Below, piece after piece: positions 54,017 through 64,000 of a stretch of DNA of 64,000 nt. Source of the stretch: Dyadobacter diqingensis (lineage in GTDB: Bacteria > Bacteroidota > Bacteroidia > Cytophagales > Spirosomataceae); the NCBI RefSeq assembly GCF_024220585.1, contig NZ_JAMXKF010000002.1, positions 133,392 through 197,391 on the forward strand, written 5' to 3'. The translations under genes were made by a program, and so were the position numbers. The notes beneath the pieces are model-generated. The model made no database searches. It saw only the letters and a list, made by a program, of their open reading frames with translations, and was not told where the DNA came from. The first letter of the stretch is position 1. Every line of letters begins with the position of its first letter.

Positions 54017-55843
54017 CTACAAAACCGAGAAATTATAAACCAGCCCCAGCGTGGCCGTAATCTCCTGGAATGACGGGATATACCGTTCTGTGCTGACGTT
54101 CCTGCGGTTCAGGTAAATGATGTTGGTGGTCAGGTTCAGTTGCCGGGTCAGACTGGCAGAAACACCAGCCCTGAGATTCAGCATTGATTGCGAGACTTTG
54201 TCCATTTTGCCGGACGTGTAAGTACCGTTGAACTGGGTTTTCCATTGGATCCCGTCCTGATTTCCAAACCCTTTCCCAAATCCCAGCGACGGCCCCCATT
54301 GCGTGCCTGTCAACCCGGAAATATCACTATCGGAATAATATAGCGAAACAGATATGTTCATTTTCAGCGGTTTTACACCATAGCTGTAATCCAGCGAAGT
54401 ATTGCTCAAATTGTTTTTAACTTTCAAATTGCCCTGGTTGTCGCTGCCGCGTTGCATAACCAGATTCAACCCGATATTTTGGGTGATATCTTCATTTTTG
54501 GAAGGCAGAACCACATTGACACCCGCCTGAATGTTCTGGTTGATCTGTTTAAAATTGAGTGTATCGAGCGCCTGATAAGGAGTGATCTGTTTGAGGTAAT
54601 CGTACGTTGGCCTCAGATTTGAGAAACTCGTAAAATTCGAATAACTCAGCATAGTCGTTATCCATTCAGCCGGCACGTAGGTGACATTCAGAGCTCCTAC
54701 CCAGCGTTTGAGGGTTTTCAACTTTTGCTTTTGTACGTTATCGTGCTGAATACCAGCATTGGCACTGACATTCAGCTTGCCCGCAAGCAGCTGTCCCGCT
54801 ATTTTACCCGCATAAGTTTCCAGATCATTGGCAAAATAATAAGCGCCCAAAGTCCGGTAACCCGGGTCAATCCTGCTATACTCAATGCCTGTATTAAAAC
54901 CCTTGCCCCGATACGTAACCGCCGTTTTTATCGCCTTTTTATATTCGGTTGAACTGCCCGGGCTGATCGTCCCCAGGTAACTGCTGACGATATTGGACTG
55001 CCTTTCCAAGCGTGGCGCGCGGGTATCAAGGGTAACTGCTGAAACCGCAATTTCTGCATCAACTACCCATTTCTTTTGTATCACCTTAGCACCCTTTAAA
55101 GAAACAACCGCATTTTGCTCCGGTGAAATATGATAATCGTCCAGGGTATAGGGCAACGAACTCAGTTTATCAGAAGCTGTAAAAAAGATCAGCTCCACTT
55201 TATCTTCCTTCTGTCGGTAACCAAGCTGAAGGCCGACTCCGGATCGTTTGTAGGACGGAATGTTGTTGGAAGTATAATAGGAGCTGTCCACCCTGATAGC
55301 CCGGCGAAGATTACCCAGCATTAACCCAAAATAGAATGGATTTTGCTTTGATTTATATTCAAGCCCTACACCGTCATAACGATGCCCGGCCAGTGTAAAC
55401 GGAGAGAAATTCATGCTGCAAACACCCACCTGAAGCGTAAAGCCTTTGTAGGTCGGTTTTAGCACAAACCGGTTGAAAGGCTGCATAAACTGGTATTTCC
55501 GGTCAAACGGATGTGACCAGTTTATGTTCTGATTCGACAAACTGAAACTGACAGGCATCTTAATTTTGCCAAAAAGATCAACATTCAGATTACCCGTAAA
55601 AAGCGTATTAAACGGAATACTTCTGCGGTCGGTTATACCAGCCGCGTGGTAGTATACGAAGTTAGCCCCGGCCATCCCTGAAACTTTAATTCCCTTTTTC
55701 AGCTCGTTTTTTACCGAAATATTTTTTAGCTCACCGAGTTTTTCTAAGCCCAGCGGCGAACTATTCTGCGCCCAACATTCCACAGGATCACCTACTGAAG
55801 AAATCAGCAAAAGCAGTATGAGTACATGTATAATTTTAGCCAT
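54017..55843 (-). CDS. Outer-membrane beta-barrel protein of the giant-protein operon
   Basis: A 608-aa exported protein: signal MAKIIHVLILLLLISSVG with cleavage probably near WAQ. The body is dominated by alternating amphipathic strands (MPVSFSLSNQNINW, LKPTYKGFTLQVGV, PFYFGLMLGNL, LNVSANAGIQH, NISVSLYYSDSD) and ends in a strand with terminal hydrophobic residues (TLGLVYNFSVL), a beta-barrel signature. The family is not PorP/SprF-like by length (about 300 aa). Located between two giant secreted proteins with gaps of 72 and 90 bases, it may anchor, display or help export them; that is inference. Confidence 0.72.
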   Translation of the reverse strand: MAKIIHVLILLLLISSVGDPVECWAQNSSPLGLEKLGELKNISVKNELKKGIKVSGMAGANFVYYHAAGITDRRSIPFNTLFTGNLNVDLFGKIKMPVSFSLSNQNINWSHPFDRKYQFMQPFNRFVLKPTYKGFTLQVGVCSMNFSPFTLAGHRYDGVGLEYKSKQNPFYFGLMLGNLRRAIRVDSSYYTSNNIPSYKRSGVGLQLGYRQKEDKVELIFFTASDKLSSLPYTLDDYHISPEQNAVVSLKGAKVIQKKWVVDAEIAVSAVTLDTRAPRLERQSNIVSSYLGTISPGSSTEYKKAIKTAVTYRGKGFNTGIEYSRIDPGYRTLGAYYFANDLETYAGKIAGQLLAGKLNVSANAGIQHDNVQKQKLKTLKRWVGALNVTYVPAEWITTMLSYSNFTSFSNLRPTYDYLKQITPYQALDTLNFKQINQNIQAGVNVVLPSKNEDITQNIGLNLVMQRGSDNQGNLKVKNNLSNTSLDYSYGVKPLKMNISVSLYYSDSDISGLTGTQWGPSLGFGKGFGNQDGIQWKTQFNGTYTSGKMDKVSQSMLNLRAGVSASLTRQLNLTTNIIYLNRRNVSTERYIPSFQEITATLGLVYNFSVL

Positions 55844-55933
55844 AATTGATTTTTTTTAAAAGAGAAAATTTAGACTGGGGAAGTCGCACTGCCTCAGTGC
55901 AACCGCCAACAGCTAATAGCCAACCGCTAATGT

Positions 55934-58900
55934 TCAATTCATCATCAGTACCCTTTTAAACAGTACCGACTTGCCCGCCTGAATGGTGACCACGTAGGTA
56001 TCCTGCATAAAATCTCTGAGGCTTATTTCAAAAGTGTACTCCTTCTCCCCTTTCTTTTCCTGTTTCAAAACCGGCGTGTTTGTACTCGAATTCGAGATGG
56101 ATAACATCACATCACTGACCTTGGCCAGTTTTACCGACACGGTGAACTTCCCGAAATTCGGGTTGGGATATACGAGCATTTCCTGCACGATATTGATTTC
56201 CTGATAATGAAGCAGCGAATCCGTCTGATCGATATCTTCCTTGTCAAAAATCTTGATGGTCCTGATTTTCGTATTGATACAATCGCCTTTTCTGGCAGTC
56301 ATCTTAATCGGATATTCCCCTTTTTCGATCACAGCAAACGACAGTTTTGTGATCTCGTTCAATATCGTCTGGGCTTGTGCCGGCAGCTCCCAGATGATCT
56401 CATCCGGTGCAGGTTTTGAAATATCCAGCACCTTCACCGTATCTCCGACAAAAGCCTGAACCGTCATCAGAAAATCAGCTTTTAAAGCGTTGTTATTGTT
56501 TTCAAGCCTATATTCCCGACTTACAGAACAGCCCGTTTCATTGGTTACGACCACCTTATACATACCAGGCTCCACAGCATTGAGGCTTTGCTGATTTTTG
56601 GCTTCGGCAATAACCTGTTCCTTGTAATACCAGGTGACAAATTTGCCGGGATTCCCTGCATCCAGCACAATTTCCTGGCCCTTGCAAACCGCCTCTGTGA
56701 CCGGAAAACTGATGGTATTGAATTTTTCCGGCGCCGGCACGTTGACCGACGAAACCGACAGACAGCCGTTCGCGTCCCGTGCATTTAATATATATTTACC
56801 AGCAGACAGGTTCTTGAAATCCCAGACATCCCCGGTGTTAACAGCTGCTCCCGCATTTTGAGGTGCGCTAACCGTGTACGGCGCAATTCCACCGGCCAGT
56901 TTCATGGAAATGCTTCCGTTATTATCACCATCACAAACAGGCCCCTTCCAGCTCACCTGACTTAAAAGCGATTTTGGCCAAACCAGTTTTACACTGGTAA
57001 CGGTGTCTTCACATCCCCTGCGATCCACCACCTTGAAGGTGTATTCAGCCTGTGTCAATCCTTCGAATGTGCCGTTCTTTTGCTGCGTTACATTATCTTT
57101 CCAATAGGTATAAGTGCCGTTTCCACCCGTTGCGGCCAGTATAATACGCCCATTTTGCTCACCGGCGCAAAGCGGGTCCGTCTTACCTGTCAAACTCAAA
57201 TCCAGAACGGCTGGCTGGGTAATGCTTAATGACGTCGTCTGCAAACATGCCTTGGTATCCTTTACCCAGAATTTGTAAGCTCCCGCCGCCAGGTTTTTAA
57301 AGGTGCTGTCGGAATAAAACTGCGTTCCATCCTGAGAGTAGACATAACCGGGAGTACCGCCGCTGGCCAAAATTCGGATACTACCGTTTTTCTCACCGTA
57401 ACAACGTACTGTATCCTGATTCACAGCCAGCAGTCTCACCGCCGTTGGCTGAATAACCTCCACTTCTTTTGTCAGCACACAGCCCTTTGTATCTTTGATA
57501 CGGACCGTGTAGGCACTGGCAGTCAGGTCGGCAAAAGTGCCATTGTCAGCATAAGCCCCGCCGTTTAAAGCATACAGATAAGATGGCGTTGCACCCTCCG
57601 CAGATACTTCCAGTTTACCGGTTTTATCACCGAAACAATTGTTATTGGTAACAGTTACTTTGCTTACCAGCGCCGTTGGCTGCGATAACAGCACATCCAG
57701 TTTGTCAATGCAACCGTGCTGGTCTTTTATTTCAATCGGATATGTTTGCGATTTTACATTAGCAAAAGTGAACAGATTATTCACGGCGTTAAAGTTCTGT
57801 CCGTTGAAAAGCGCCTGATATCCCGGACTTCCCCCGCTTACTTCCACGGTAATTGTCCCGCTTGATTCTCCAAAACAGGCCGGCATGACCGTGGCATATT
57901 TCGACTGGATTTTCGACGGCCATTTCAGTTCGACCGTTTTCATACTCGCACTGCATCCTTTACGGTCTTTGACGGTGATGGAATAAACCGATTGCGTCAG
58001 TCCTTGAAAAAGGCTCGTCGGCTGGCTGACCGCATTATCAAGCGTATAAATATAACCGGCATTCCCTCCTTTCGCAGCCACCTGAATACTGCCATCTTTG
58101 CCTTCAAAACACAACGGATCTGTCTGAGATACCAATCCCAGTTCCAAAAGCGCTGGCTGAGCAATGCTGAGTTCGCTGGTTTTCAAACAACCCTTTACAT
58201 CACGGGCGTAAAATTTATAGGTACCGACGGATAGGTTTTTAAAACTTGCATCCGGGAAATAATCTGTCCCGTTCATCGAATAAACATAGGAAGGTGTCCC
58301 GCCTCCCGCAACAACATTGACCACGCCATTAGCTTCCCCAAAACAGCGTATCGTATCCTGATAAACCGGCGTGATCGTCAACAAAGCGGGTTGAACAACT
58401 GGCACATTTTGCACGCTGATACAACCGTTTGCATCCTTAACATAAGCGTTATAAGTATTGGCGGTTAGTGAAGTAAATTTACCCGTCGAAACAAAATTTG
58501 CTCCGTCGATCGAATAACTGTATGCCGGCGTTCCACCGGTTCCGAACAATTCCAGTGCTCCGGTATTGTCACCATTACAGCTGTTATCGGTTTTGGTAAA
58601 ACTGCTGCTGAGTTGCGTCGGCTGCATCAAAGTCACCCGAAGACTATCTACACAGCCCATCCGGTTTTTGGCATATAAGCGGTAGGTGCCAATGGAAAGA
58701 CCGGTGAACGTGCCATCGCTGCCAAAAGACCCGTTATTGATAGCATAGCTGAAAGGGCCTACATTGTTGTCTCCCTTAATATTGATCACCCCACTGTTTC
58801 CACCGTAACACAGTACGTCCTGTTTGGAGACAATCTGTAAATCCGCACGGTTTTGTTCCTTGATTTCGATACCCAAAACGGTCTTGCACGATAGCGGGTT

Positions 58901-61900
58901 ATCCTGGATCAGCAGGTTATATACATTTGGATGAAGATTGGCAAAACTCCGGGATGCCGTCAGCGGAGCTCCGTTTAACGAAAGCTGATATCCGCCATTC
59001 CCTCCACTGATGGCATTCACGTTCAGATTGGCGACGGGCGTTGTACAGCTAATCGGATCAATGGTATAGGATGCTTTGATACTGCCGGGCACGGTCAGAT
59101 CCACTTCTTTTTTATAAGAACAAAGCTCATCCGCAACGGTAACGATGTAAGTTCCGTTTAAAAGTCCGCCAAAAGTAGCGTTACTTCCGAAACTGTTTTG
59201 AGAACTGATGCTGTATTGATAGGGTTGCTTCCCACCCGACGTGTTAATGATGCTGATCGTTCCATCCTGACTGTTGCAGTTGGAAGGCAGCGTTTTACTG
59301 ACATCGTAGCGGATGTTTGTATTTTTCGGGATAATAGTTACCGGAAACTCTTTGGTACAACCCGACTGGTCACGGGCTGTTACGGTATAATCCCCGGCTT
59401 TCAGATTTTCAAAAAATCCCGTTGTATTTGTAACGGCGCTAATAGCATTGAATTTGAAATCAAAACCACCCAGAGCATAAGAAAAATTTCCTGTTGATCC
59501 GCTGGCAGACACCAGTGCTTCTCCTTTTTGGTAATATTCGCAGTCGACATCTTTTTTGCTGATCAACGAAACCACAATATCCGTGGGCTGCGATAAATTT
59601 ATACCTGTTAACGTAAACTTGCAATTATTTGCGTCCTGACCATACACGGTATACGTTCCGGCAGACAGGTTACTAAAAACATCCGAAGCCTGAAATTTGG
59701 CGTTATCAACGGAAACCTGATACGGCGCTGTTCCGCCATTATTTTTTACTTCAATCCGTCCAATGTTGGCGTTGTAACAGCTCAGGTTCGTTTGCGAAGC
59801 CAGGGTTATTGTGTAAGCCTGCGCCGGCTGGGTTACCTGCGCAGTCACTGGCTTTGTACAGCCATTTCCATCTCTGATCACAAAACGGATGGCAGCACCG
59901 GGCAAACCTGAAAACGAAGGTGATACCTGAAAATTCACCGAGTCTCGGGCGTAACTATAAGGCGACACGCCACCTGTTGCAGCAAGCTGCACCGATCCGT
60001 CACTGCCTGCAAAACATTTTACCGCGGTTTGCGAAGCGATCGATGCGACCAATTCCGTGGGTTGTGTCAACGTGATACCATCCGTTTCCTTCACACATCC
60101 GTTAGCATCTTTCACCCATACTTTATAGGTACCGATCGGAAGTGAAGCAAAAGTCGCGGATGACTGATACGTCGTTCCGTTGACTGAATATTGGTAAGGT
60201 GCTGTTCCGCCCGAAGCCGCAGCCTGAATAATCCCGCTCTTTCCATTATAACACAATACCTGTTGGGAAGCTGAGACTGTGGCAGCAAGCGCGCTCGGCT
60301 GGCCAATGGTTACGTCCACAGTGCGGACACAGTTATTGGCGTCCTTCACATAAAAGGTAATGCTTCCGGCCGGTAAAGACTGAAACAGACCGGCAGTCTG
60401 GTAGTTTGTCCCGTCTTTTGAATAAGTGTAAGCGCCTGTCCCGCCTGTTGCCGCAACCGTCACCAAACCATCCGCTCCCCCAAAACATTTTACGTCAGAC
60501 TTCGTGAACGTTGGTACAATCTGTGTTGGCTGCGTTACGCTTGTAATTGCCGACACCTTTTTACAACCGTTCGCATCCTGCGCGGTGACCTGATAGTTGC
60601 CAACAGGAAGACCATCAAAAATAGTCTGGGCTGTAAAATCAGTTCCATTGATCGCATACTTTAAAATCCCCGTCCCGCCCGATCCGGTTGCCTTGATCTG
60701 ACCATTAGTTCCGGCAAAACAACTCACTGTTATACTGTTAACCGCACTGATTGTAATGTCGGCAGGTTGCAGGATATCCCCTTTAACCGTTGCCTTACAG
60801 CCGTTTGCATCTTTGATGGTGATCAGTTGATTACCCGAAGCAAGCGACGAAAAAGTGGGTGACGGCTGGAAATTTACGCCATCTTTGGAAAATTGATACG
60901 GGAATGTGCCTCCCAGTCCGGTTGCTGTCAAAGAACCATTTGAGCCTGCAAAACAGGAAACATCGGTTTTATTCAAAATAGAAACGGAGACCGCATCGGG
61001 CTGAGATACCGGCACCACAACAGATTCTTTAACACAGCCGGCGGCATCTTTTACCCATATTTTATAATTACCCAAAGCGAGGCCGCCGAAAATCCCCGAT
61101 GAAACATACTGCGTTCCATTGATGGAAAACTGATAAGGCGCCGTTCCCGAACTCGCCGTTGCTTCCAGCATACCATCGCTTAACCCGTTACAGGACACCG
61201 CCTGTTTTAAGACAGCTGCAATGGTGAGATCTCCCGGCTGGGTGATTGTGGCATTAACCGAAATCGAGCATGTATTATCTTTTACGATAACCTTATAGGT
61301 ATTGGCAGTCAGATTTGTAAAAACGTTAGAGGCCTGAAAGTTTACTCCGTTATCAATGGAAAATAGTAAGCTTCCGCTTACGACTGATCCCGCCGTTCCA
61401 ATGGTTATTGATCCGGTATTACCACCAAAACAGCTGACATTCTGCTGACTTGCAATGGTCGCGAGTAATTTGCTCGTCGTTTTTATCGTATCAGAAACCG
61501 TGCCAATACAGCCGTTGTTATCTTTTACTTGAAAAGTATAAATGCCGGCAACCAGACCCGTAAAAACGTTGGAGGTTACATAAGTCGCTGCGTCTTTGGA
61601 ATAGAGATAAGGCGAAGCGCCACCCGAAGCCTGAACGGTCAGAGAACCATTGGCTGTGGCCGAGCAGCTTTCATCTGTTTTGGCTGCCACCGAAACCTGC
61701 AAGGCCACGGAAGAACCAACGGTAACATTTCGCGTGGCCGTACAGCCGGAGGCATCCCGTACTTTGATCACATAATTTCCTGCTGCAAGATTGGAAAAAA
61801 CATTACCTGAAACATATGCTCCTGAATTCAGTGCATATTGTAAAGGCGCAACTCCTCCCGTGGCATTAACGGTAATACCGCCCGAACTGCTCCCGCTGCA

Positions 61901-63046
61901 TGCGATGTTACTCACAACCGGATTGATCGTGATGTCCTGCGCCACCTGAAACTGCTGGCGGGTATACAAAACCCCGTCGATCAGCACACTGACCCATTGA
62001 GGCCCCGATTGCATACCACTCCAGGTAACCGGCGTGCTATAATCCAGTCCGGCACTCGAACCGGGCGTAAGCGTACCGCTGGATGTTCCGTATTCTACAA
62101 AACGGCGCAGTTCATCCACCAATACGTTGTCCATATAGGCCCGGTAATAAACACCGTCGTAAGTAATTTTAAATTTTGAATTTGGATTTGAAGTATAAGT
62201 AACTGTATTGAAATTACCGCCAAGCGATGCTTTTTCGATGTTAAAACTGTTGTTTTTAACCTGTCGTATCGACATGGCTTTAAACCCGAATGACAAATCC
62301 CCTCCAACTACGCCACCGTCGTGACGGTATTCCAGCGAGATTGGGACCTGGCCGGAATAATGCGTTTTACTTTCCAGTTTTACAGCCGTGTTGGCGGTTA
62401 TAGAACCGTTGGCATTGATGCTGTAAACGGGCCTTCCCTGGTAACCGTTGAAATTGATTTCATAACCGCCCGGATTGATGCCCGTGGCGCCATTCGTTAA
62501 AGGAGAGCCATTTAACAAAAAAGTACCGCCGGTTTGCGGGCTGAAAACATAATAACTCACAAGGCCGTGGGAATCAATATTAACAGGCGAACACTTTCCG
62601 ACGGCAACCGCGCTACTTAACTTGGCATATGGCGGATACTGGTCATCCGGGCCGATTCCATTCCCTGCGGTGGCTGCTCCACCGGGGACTTCTACGTACA
62701 CATAGTCGTCTTTGACGGTTTGCTGATAAGGTACCCCGCCACAGTCATCGGTAGTTTTAAATACGTCCCCGGGTTTCATAAGTCCGAAATCCATCTCAAA
62801 AGCCCAGTAACCACCGACAATAAACTTGGTGGTCAGCTGTGCAGGATTGACTGGAACATTGTTAATAAATAGATGGATCTGAGCGGGATCGCTGCACGGA
62901 GAGCCGTATACTTCCAGCTGCCGGTCTGTATATTTGATCGGGTTCATGAACAATTTGTTCTGAGCCCAGGTTTTGTTCACAAAAAATCCTGAAATAAGAA
63001 AAATAAAAACAGGAAGACGCAGTAATCCACCGCAGATTCGTTTCAT
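55934..63046 (-). CDS. SprB-repeat giant surface protein with T9SS type A sorting domain
   Basis: A 2370-aa protein with the signal MKRICGGLLRLPVFIFLISG. Residues about 30-370 are a unique beta-rich region. About 22 SprB-type repeats of roughly 75-80 aa follow, each with a CF/CY-GxxxG start, a GGTxPYxYS core, a LxAGxY segment and a DxxGC end. Next come one or two Ig-like domains, and at about 2290-2370 a T9SS type A sorting domain (MLVYPNPNFGKFTV, ending FKRVLMMN). SprB-type repeats occur in the gliding adhesin of Flavobacterium; here the protein is probably exported by T9SS and attached to the surface. Starts 12 bases after the IPT protein. Confidence 0.9.
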   Translation of the reverse strand: MKRICGGLLRLPVFIFLISGFFVNKTWAQNKLFMNPIKYTDRQLEVYGSPCSDPAQIHLFINNVPVNPAQLTTKFIVGGYWAFEMDFGLMKPGDVFKTTDDCGGVPYQQTVKDDYVYVEVPGGAATAGNGIGPDDQYPPYAKLSSAVAVGKCSPVNIDSHGLVSYYVFSPQTGGTFLLNGSPLTNGATGINPGGYEINFNGYQGRPVYSINANGSITANTAVKLESKTHYSGQVPISLEYRHDGGVVGGDLSFGFKAMSIRQVKNNSFNIEKASLGGNFNTVTYTSNPNSKFKITYDGVYYRAYMDNVLVDELRRFVEYGTSSGTLTPGSSAGLDYSTPVTWSGMQSGPQWVSVLIDGVLYTRQQFQVAQDITINPVVSNIACSGSSSGGITVNATGGVAPLQYALNSGAYVSGNVFSNLAAGNYVIKVRDASGCTATRNVTVGSSVALQVSVAAKTDESCSATANGSLTVQASGGASPYLYSKDAATYVTSNVFTGLVAGIYTFQVKDNNGCIGTVSDTIKTTSKLLATIASQQNVSCFGGNTGSITIGTAGSVVSGSLLFSIDNGVNFQASNVFTNLTANTYKVIVKDNTCSISVNATITQPGDLTIAAVLKQAVSCNGLSDGMLEATASSGTAPYQFSINGTQYVSSGIFGGLALGNYKIWVKDAAGCVKESVVVPVSQPDAVSVSILNKTDVSCFAGSNGSLTATGLGGTFPYQFSKDGVNFQPSPTFSSLASGNQLITIKDANGCKATVKGDILQPADITISAVNSITVSCFAGTNGQIKATGSGGTGILKYAINGTDFTAQTIFDGLPVGNYQVTAQDANGCKKVSAITSVTQPTQIVPTFTKSDVKCFGGADGLVTVAATGGTGAYTYSKDGTNYQTAGLFQSLPAGSITFYVKDANNCVRTVDVTIGQPSALAATVSASQQVLCYNGKSGIIQAAASGGTAPYQYSVNGTTYQSSATFASLPIGTYKVWVKDANGCVKETDGITLTQPTELVASIASQTAVKCFAGSDGSVQLAATGGVSPYSYARDSVNFQVSPSFSGLPGAAIRFVIRDGNGCTKPVTAQVTQPAQAYTITLASQTNLSCYNANIGRIEVKNNGGTAPYQVSVDNAKFQASDVFSNLSAGTYTVYGQDANNCKFTLTGINLSQPTDIVVSLISKKDVDCEYYQKGEALVSASGSTGNFSYALGGFDFKFNAISAVTNTTGFFENLKAGDYTVTARDQSGCTKEFPVTIIPKNTNIRYDVSKTLPSNCNSQDGTISIINTSGGKQPYQYSISSQNSFGSNATFGGLLNGTYIVTVADELCSYKKEVDLTVPGSIKASYTIDPISCTTPVANLNVNAISGGNGGYQLSLNGAPLTASRSFANLHPNVYNLLIQDNPLSCKTVLGIEIKEQNRADLQIVSKQDVLCYGGNSGVINIKGDNNVGPFSYAINNGSFGSDGTFTGLSIGTYRLYAKNRMGCVDSLRVTLMQPTQLSSSFTKTDNSCNGDNTGALELFGTGGTPAYSYSIDGANFVSTGKFTSLTANTYNAYVKDANGCISVQNVPVVQPALLTITPVYQDTIRCFGEANGVVNVVAGGGTPSYVYSMNGTDYFPDASFKNLSVGTYKFYARDVKGCLKTSELSIAQPALLELGLVSQTDPLCFEGKDGSIQVAAKGGNAGYIYTLDNAVSQPTSLFQGLTQSVYSITVKDRKGCSASMKTVELKWPSKIQSKYATVMPACFGESSGTITVEVSGGSPGYQALFNGQNFNAVNNLFTFANVKSQTYPIEIKDQHGCIDKLDVLLSQPTALVSKVTVTNNNCFGDKTGKLEVSAEGATPSYLYALNGGAYADNGTFADLTASAYTVRIKDTKGCVLTKEVEVIQPTAVRLLAVNQDTVRCYGEKNGSIRILASGGTPGYVYSQDGTQFYSDSTFKNLAAGAYKFWVKDTKACLQTTSLSITQPAVLDLSLTGKTDPLCAGEQNGRIILAATGGNGTYTYWKDNVTQQKNGTFEGLTQAEYTFKVVDRRGCEDTVTSVKLVWPKSLLSQVSWKGPVCDGDNNGSISMKLAGGIAPYTVSAPQNAGAAVNTGDVWDFKNLSAGKYILNARDANGCLSVSSVNVPAPEKFNTISFPVTEAVCKGQEIVLDAGNPGKFVTWYYKEQVIAEAKNQQSLNAVEPGMYKVVVTNETGCSVSREYRLENNNNALKADFLMTVQAFVGDTVKVLDISKPAPDEIIWELPAQAQTILNEITKLSFAVIEKGEYPIKMTARKGDCINTKIRTIKIFDKEDIDQTDSLLHYQEINIVQEMLVYPNPNFGKFTVSVKLAKVSDVMLSISNSSTNTPVLKQEKKGEKEYTFEISLRDFMQDTYVVTIQAGKSVLFKRVLMMN

Positions 63047-63058
63047 AAAGAGTGTATG

Positions 63059-64000
63059 TTATTCTGTAATTGTTAGGGTATCGTCCAGATCCAGGTTATA
63101 AACCTCACCCGCTGAGTCGGTCAGAAAAATCACTTTGATCGTGTATCGGGACGCCTTCATATCCGCTGGCAAAACGATCGATAACCGCTTATCAGCCCGT
63201 GAATAAATGCCGTTCTGATAATATTTCACGCCCTTGCCCGACAATTCAACCTGATAAAAACGTGTCGTCAGTTTTTCAAATTTATCGGCATACATCCGAA
63301 CCGTCTCTCCCGGTCTGAAAGTGGTTTTCGAATCGGCAATACCTTTGATAAACGGCAGTTGGTTATCGTAAATCCGGATATTTTCCGCTGCGGCTATGCT
63401 TGTGATCTGCTCACGCACGTTCACCAGATAAAGGGAATATGATCCCGCCGGAAGTTTGGCATCCGTGAAGAAAGATAATTTTCCGTTTTCTTTTTTGGCG
63501 GGATCCAGGGGAAATCGCAGCTGATCGGTGCGAAGTTCCAGACGATAATCGTAACGGGCCGGCGCAATAAAATTGCCCGTGATGTGAATACTATCGCCCT
63601 GCAAAATATTTTTAAACTTAACAGAAGTGATGTCAGGCGGCGGAATTTTCACCAGAAGCGTTTTTGCCGAAACCGTTTCTATTTTATTTTTAATGACTTT
63701 AATGAAATAGGAATCAGGGTTCGTTGCCGCCGGAATGACCAGACTTAACCGGGTGGAATCGAGCAGTTTGGATGGGATCGAAATTTCGGCACCCGAAGCG
63801 TTTTTGAATACCACCTGAATACCCGCTCCAAAACTACCGAAGTCTTTGCCTGAAACGAGCAGCGTTTCGCCTGCGCGGATGGTATCCCTGGAAAAACCTG
63901 TGATCAGCGCGGCTCCTTGTTTTTGGGAAGTTACGGATATCGTATAAACTTTCCTGGAACCATCCGAAGCCGTTACAGTGTAATACACTTGTTTTGTAAA
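63059..64000 (-). CDS. IPT/TIG-domain secreted protein, C-terminal part
   Basis: The frame is open to the window edge, so at least 313 codons are visible and the 5' end is missing. The visible part begins VYYTVTASDGSRKVYTISV, followed by IPT/TIG-like domains: ITGFSRDTIRAGETLLVSG then FGAGIQVVFKN and a TSVKFKNILQGDSIHITG repeat. Such domains occur in surface and adhesion proteins. The stop lies 12 bases before the giant SprB-repeat gene, so it is probably the first visible gene of that operon. Confidence 0.75.
   Translation of the reverse strand, partial: FTKQVYYTVTASDGSRKVYTISVTSQKQGAALITGFSRDTIRAGETLLVSGKDFGSFGAGIQVVFKNASGAEISIPSKLLDSTRLSLVIPAATNPDSYFIKVIKNKIETVSAKTLLVKIPPPDITSVKFKNILQGDSIHITGNFIAPARYDYRLELRTDQLRFPLDPAKKENGKLSFFTDAKLPAGSYSLYLVNVREQITSIAAAENIRIYDNQLPFIKGIADSKTTFRPGETVRMYADKFEKLTTRFYQVELSGKGVKYYQNGIYSRADKRLSIVLPADMKASRYTIKVIFLTDSAGEVYNLDLDDTLTITE

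Noticed and set aside
1..64000. tRNA, rRNA, riboswitch or replication-origin features
   Set aside because: None of the conserved motifs or cloverleaf-like structures was noticed while reading the intergenic regions; absence cannot be proven without a covariance-model search.

Overview
The window looks like a chromosomal segment of a Bacteroidota bacterium, probably a cytophagalean close to Dyadobacter/Spirosomaceae. Grounds: giant secreted proteins with SprB-type repeats, a C-terminal type IX secretion (T9SS) sorting domain, lipoproteins with short lipoboxes, FtsX/MacB-like permeases of the kind abundant in this group, and almost no Shine-Dalgarno sequences. The genus is inference. No rRNA, tRNA, CRISPR array or replication origin was seen.

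Layout. (1) 1-3.9 kb: three tandem phage-tail-collar (microcystin-dependent-protein-like) genes, the first cut by the window edge, a small helical protein pair, and a divergent gene of unknown function. (2) 3.9-6.1 kb: a membrane protein, a histidine kinase and a NarL/FixJ regulator in one plus-strand unit. (3) 6.1-18 kb: ordinary cell functions: flavin reductase, FtsX-like permease, thioredoxin-fold protein, YiaA-like membrane protein, M43-like secreted metalloprotease, two outer-membrane barrels, a 6-bladed propeller and a YD-repeat-like secreted protein. (4) 18-47.2 kb: an array of polymorphic-toxin-like loci, all on the minus strand. (5) 47.3-64 kb: a small lipoprotein, then an operon-like run of giant secreted/surface proteins: an IPT/TIG protein, a 2370-aa SprB-repeat protein with a T9SS sorting domain, an outer-membrane beta-barrel and a 2084-aa repeat protein, closed by a strong terminator.

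The most interesting part is region 4. Three giant genes (called A, B and C here; A 22123-29518, B 32690-37927, C 40461-47222) share an almost identical secreted N-terminal part but end in unrelated domains: DUF3289-like (A), RES-like NAD-degrading (B) and a lipase-type alpha/beta hydrolase (C). Each is followed, with 0-2 nt spacing or an overlap, by a small gene that fits an immunity protein: lipoproteins for A and C, a cytoplasmic protein for B. Between B and A lies a headless cassette with a PoNe-type DNase domain and its PoNi immunity gene, still carrying the linker shared with B. C-terminal stubs of earlier toxins sit beside the immunity genes (21450-21570, 39381-39784, 19825-19988). Degenerate copies of one insertion sequence, whose right end carries a 16-bp palindrome, mark the locus boundaries. 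Together these read as a record of repeated toxin-tip replacement driven by duplication and recombination. Gene A is itself broken by three frameshifts and one nonsense codon near its 5' end, so it may be a silent copy or partly an assembly artefact of the repeated region. All functional statements are inference from sequence only.
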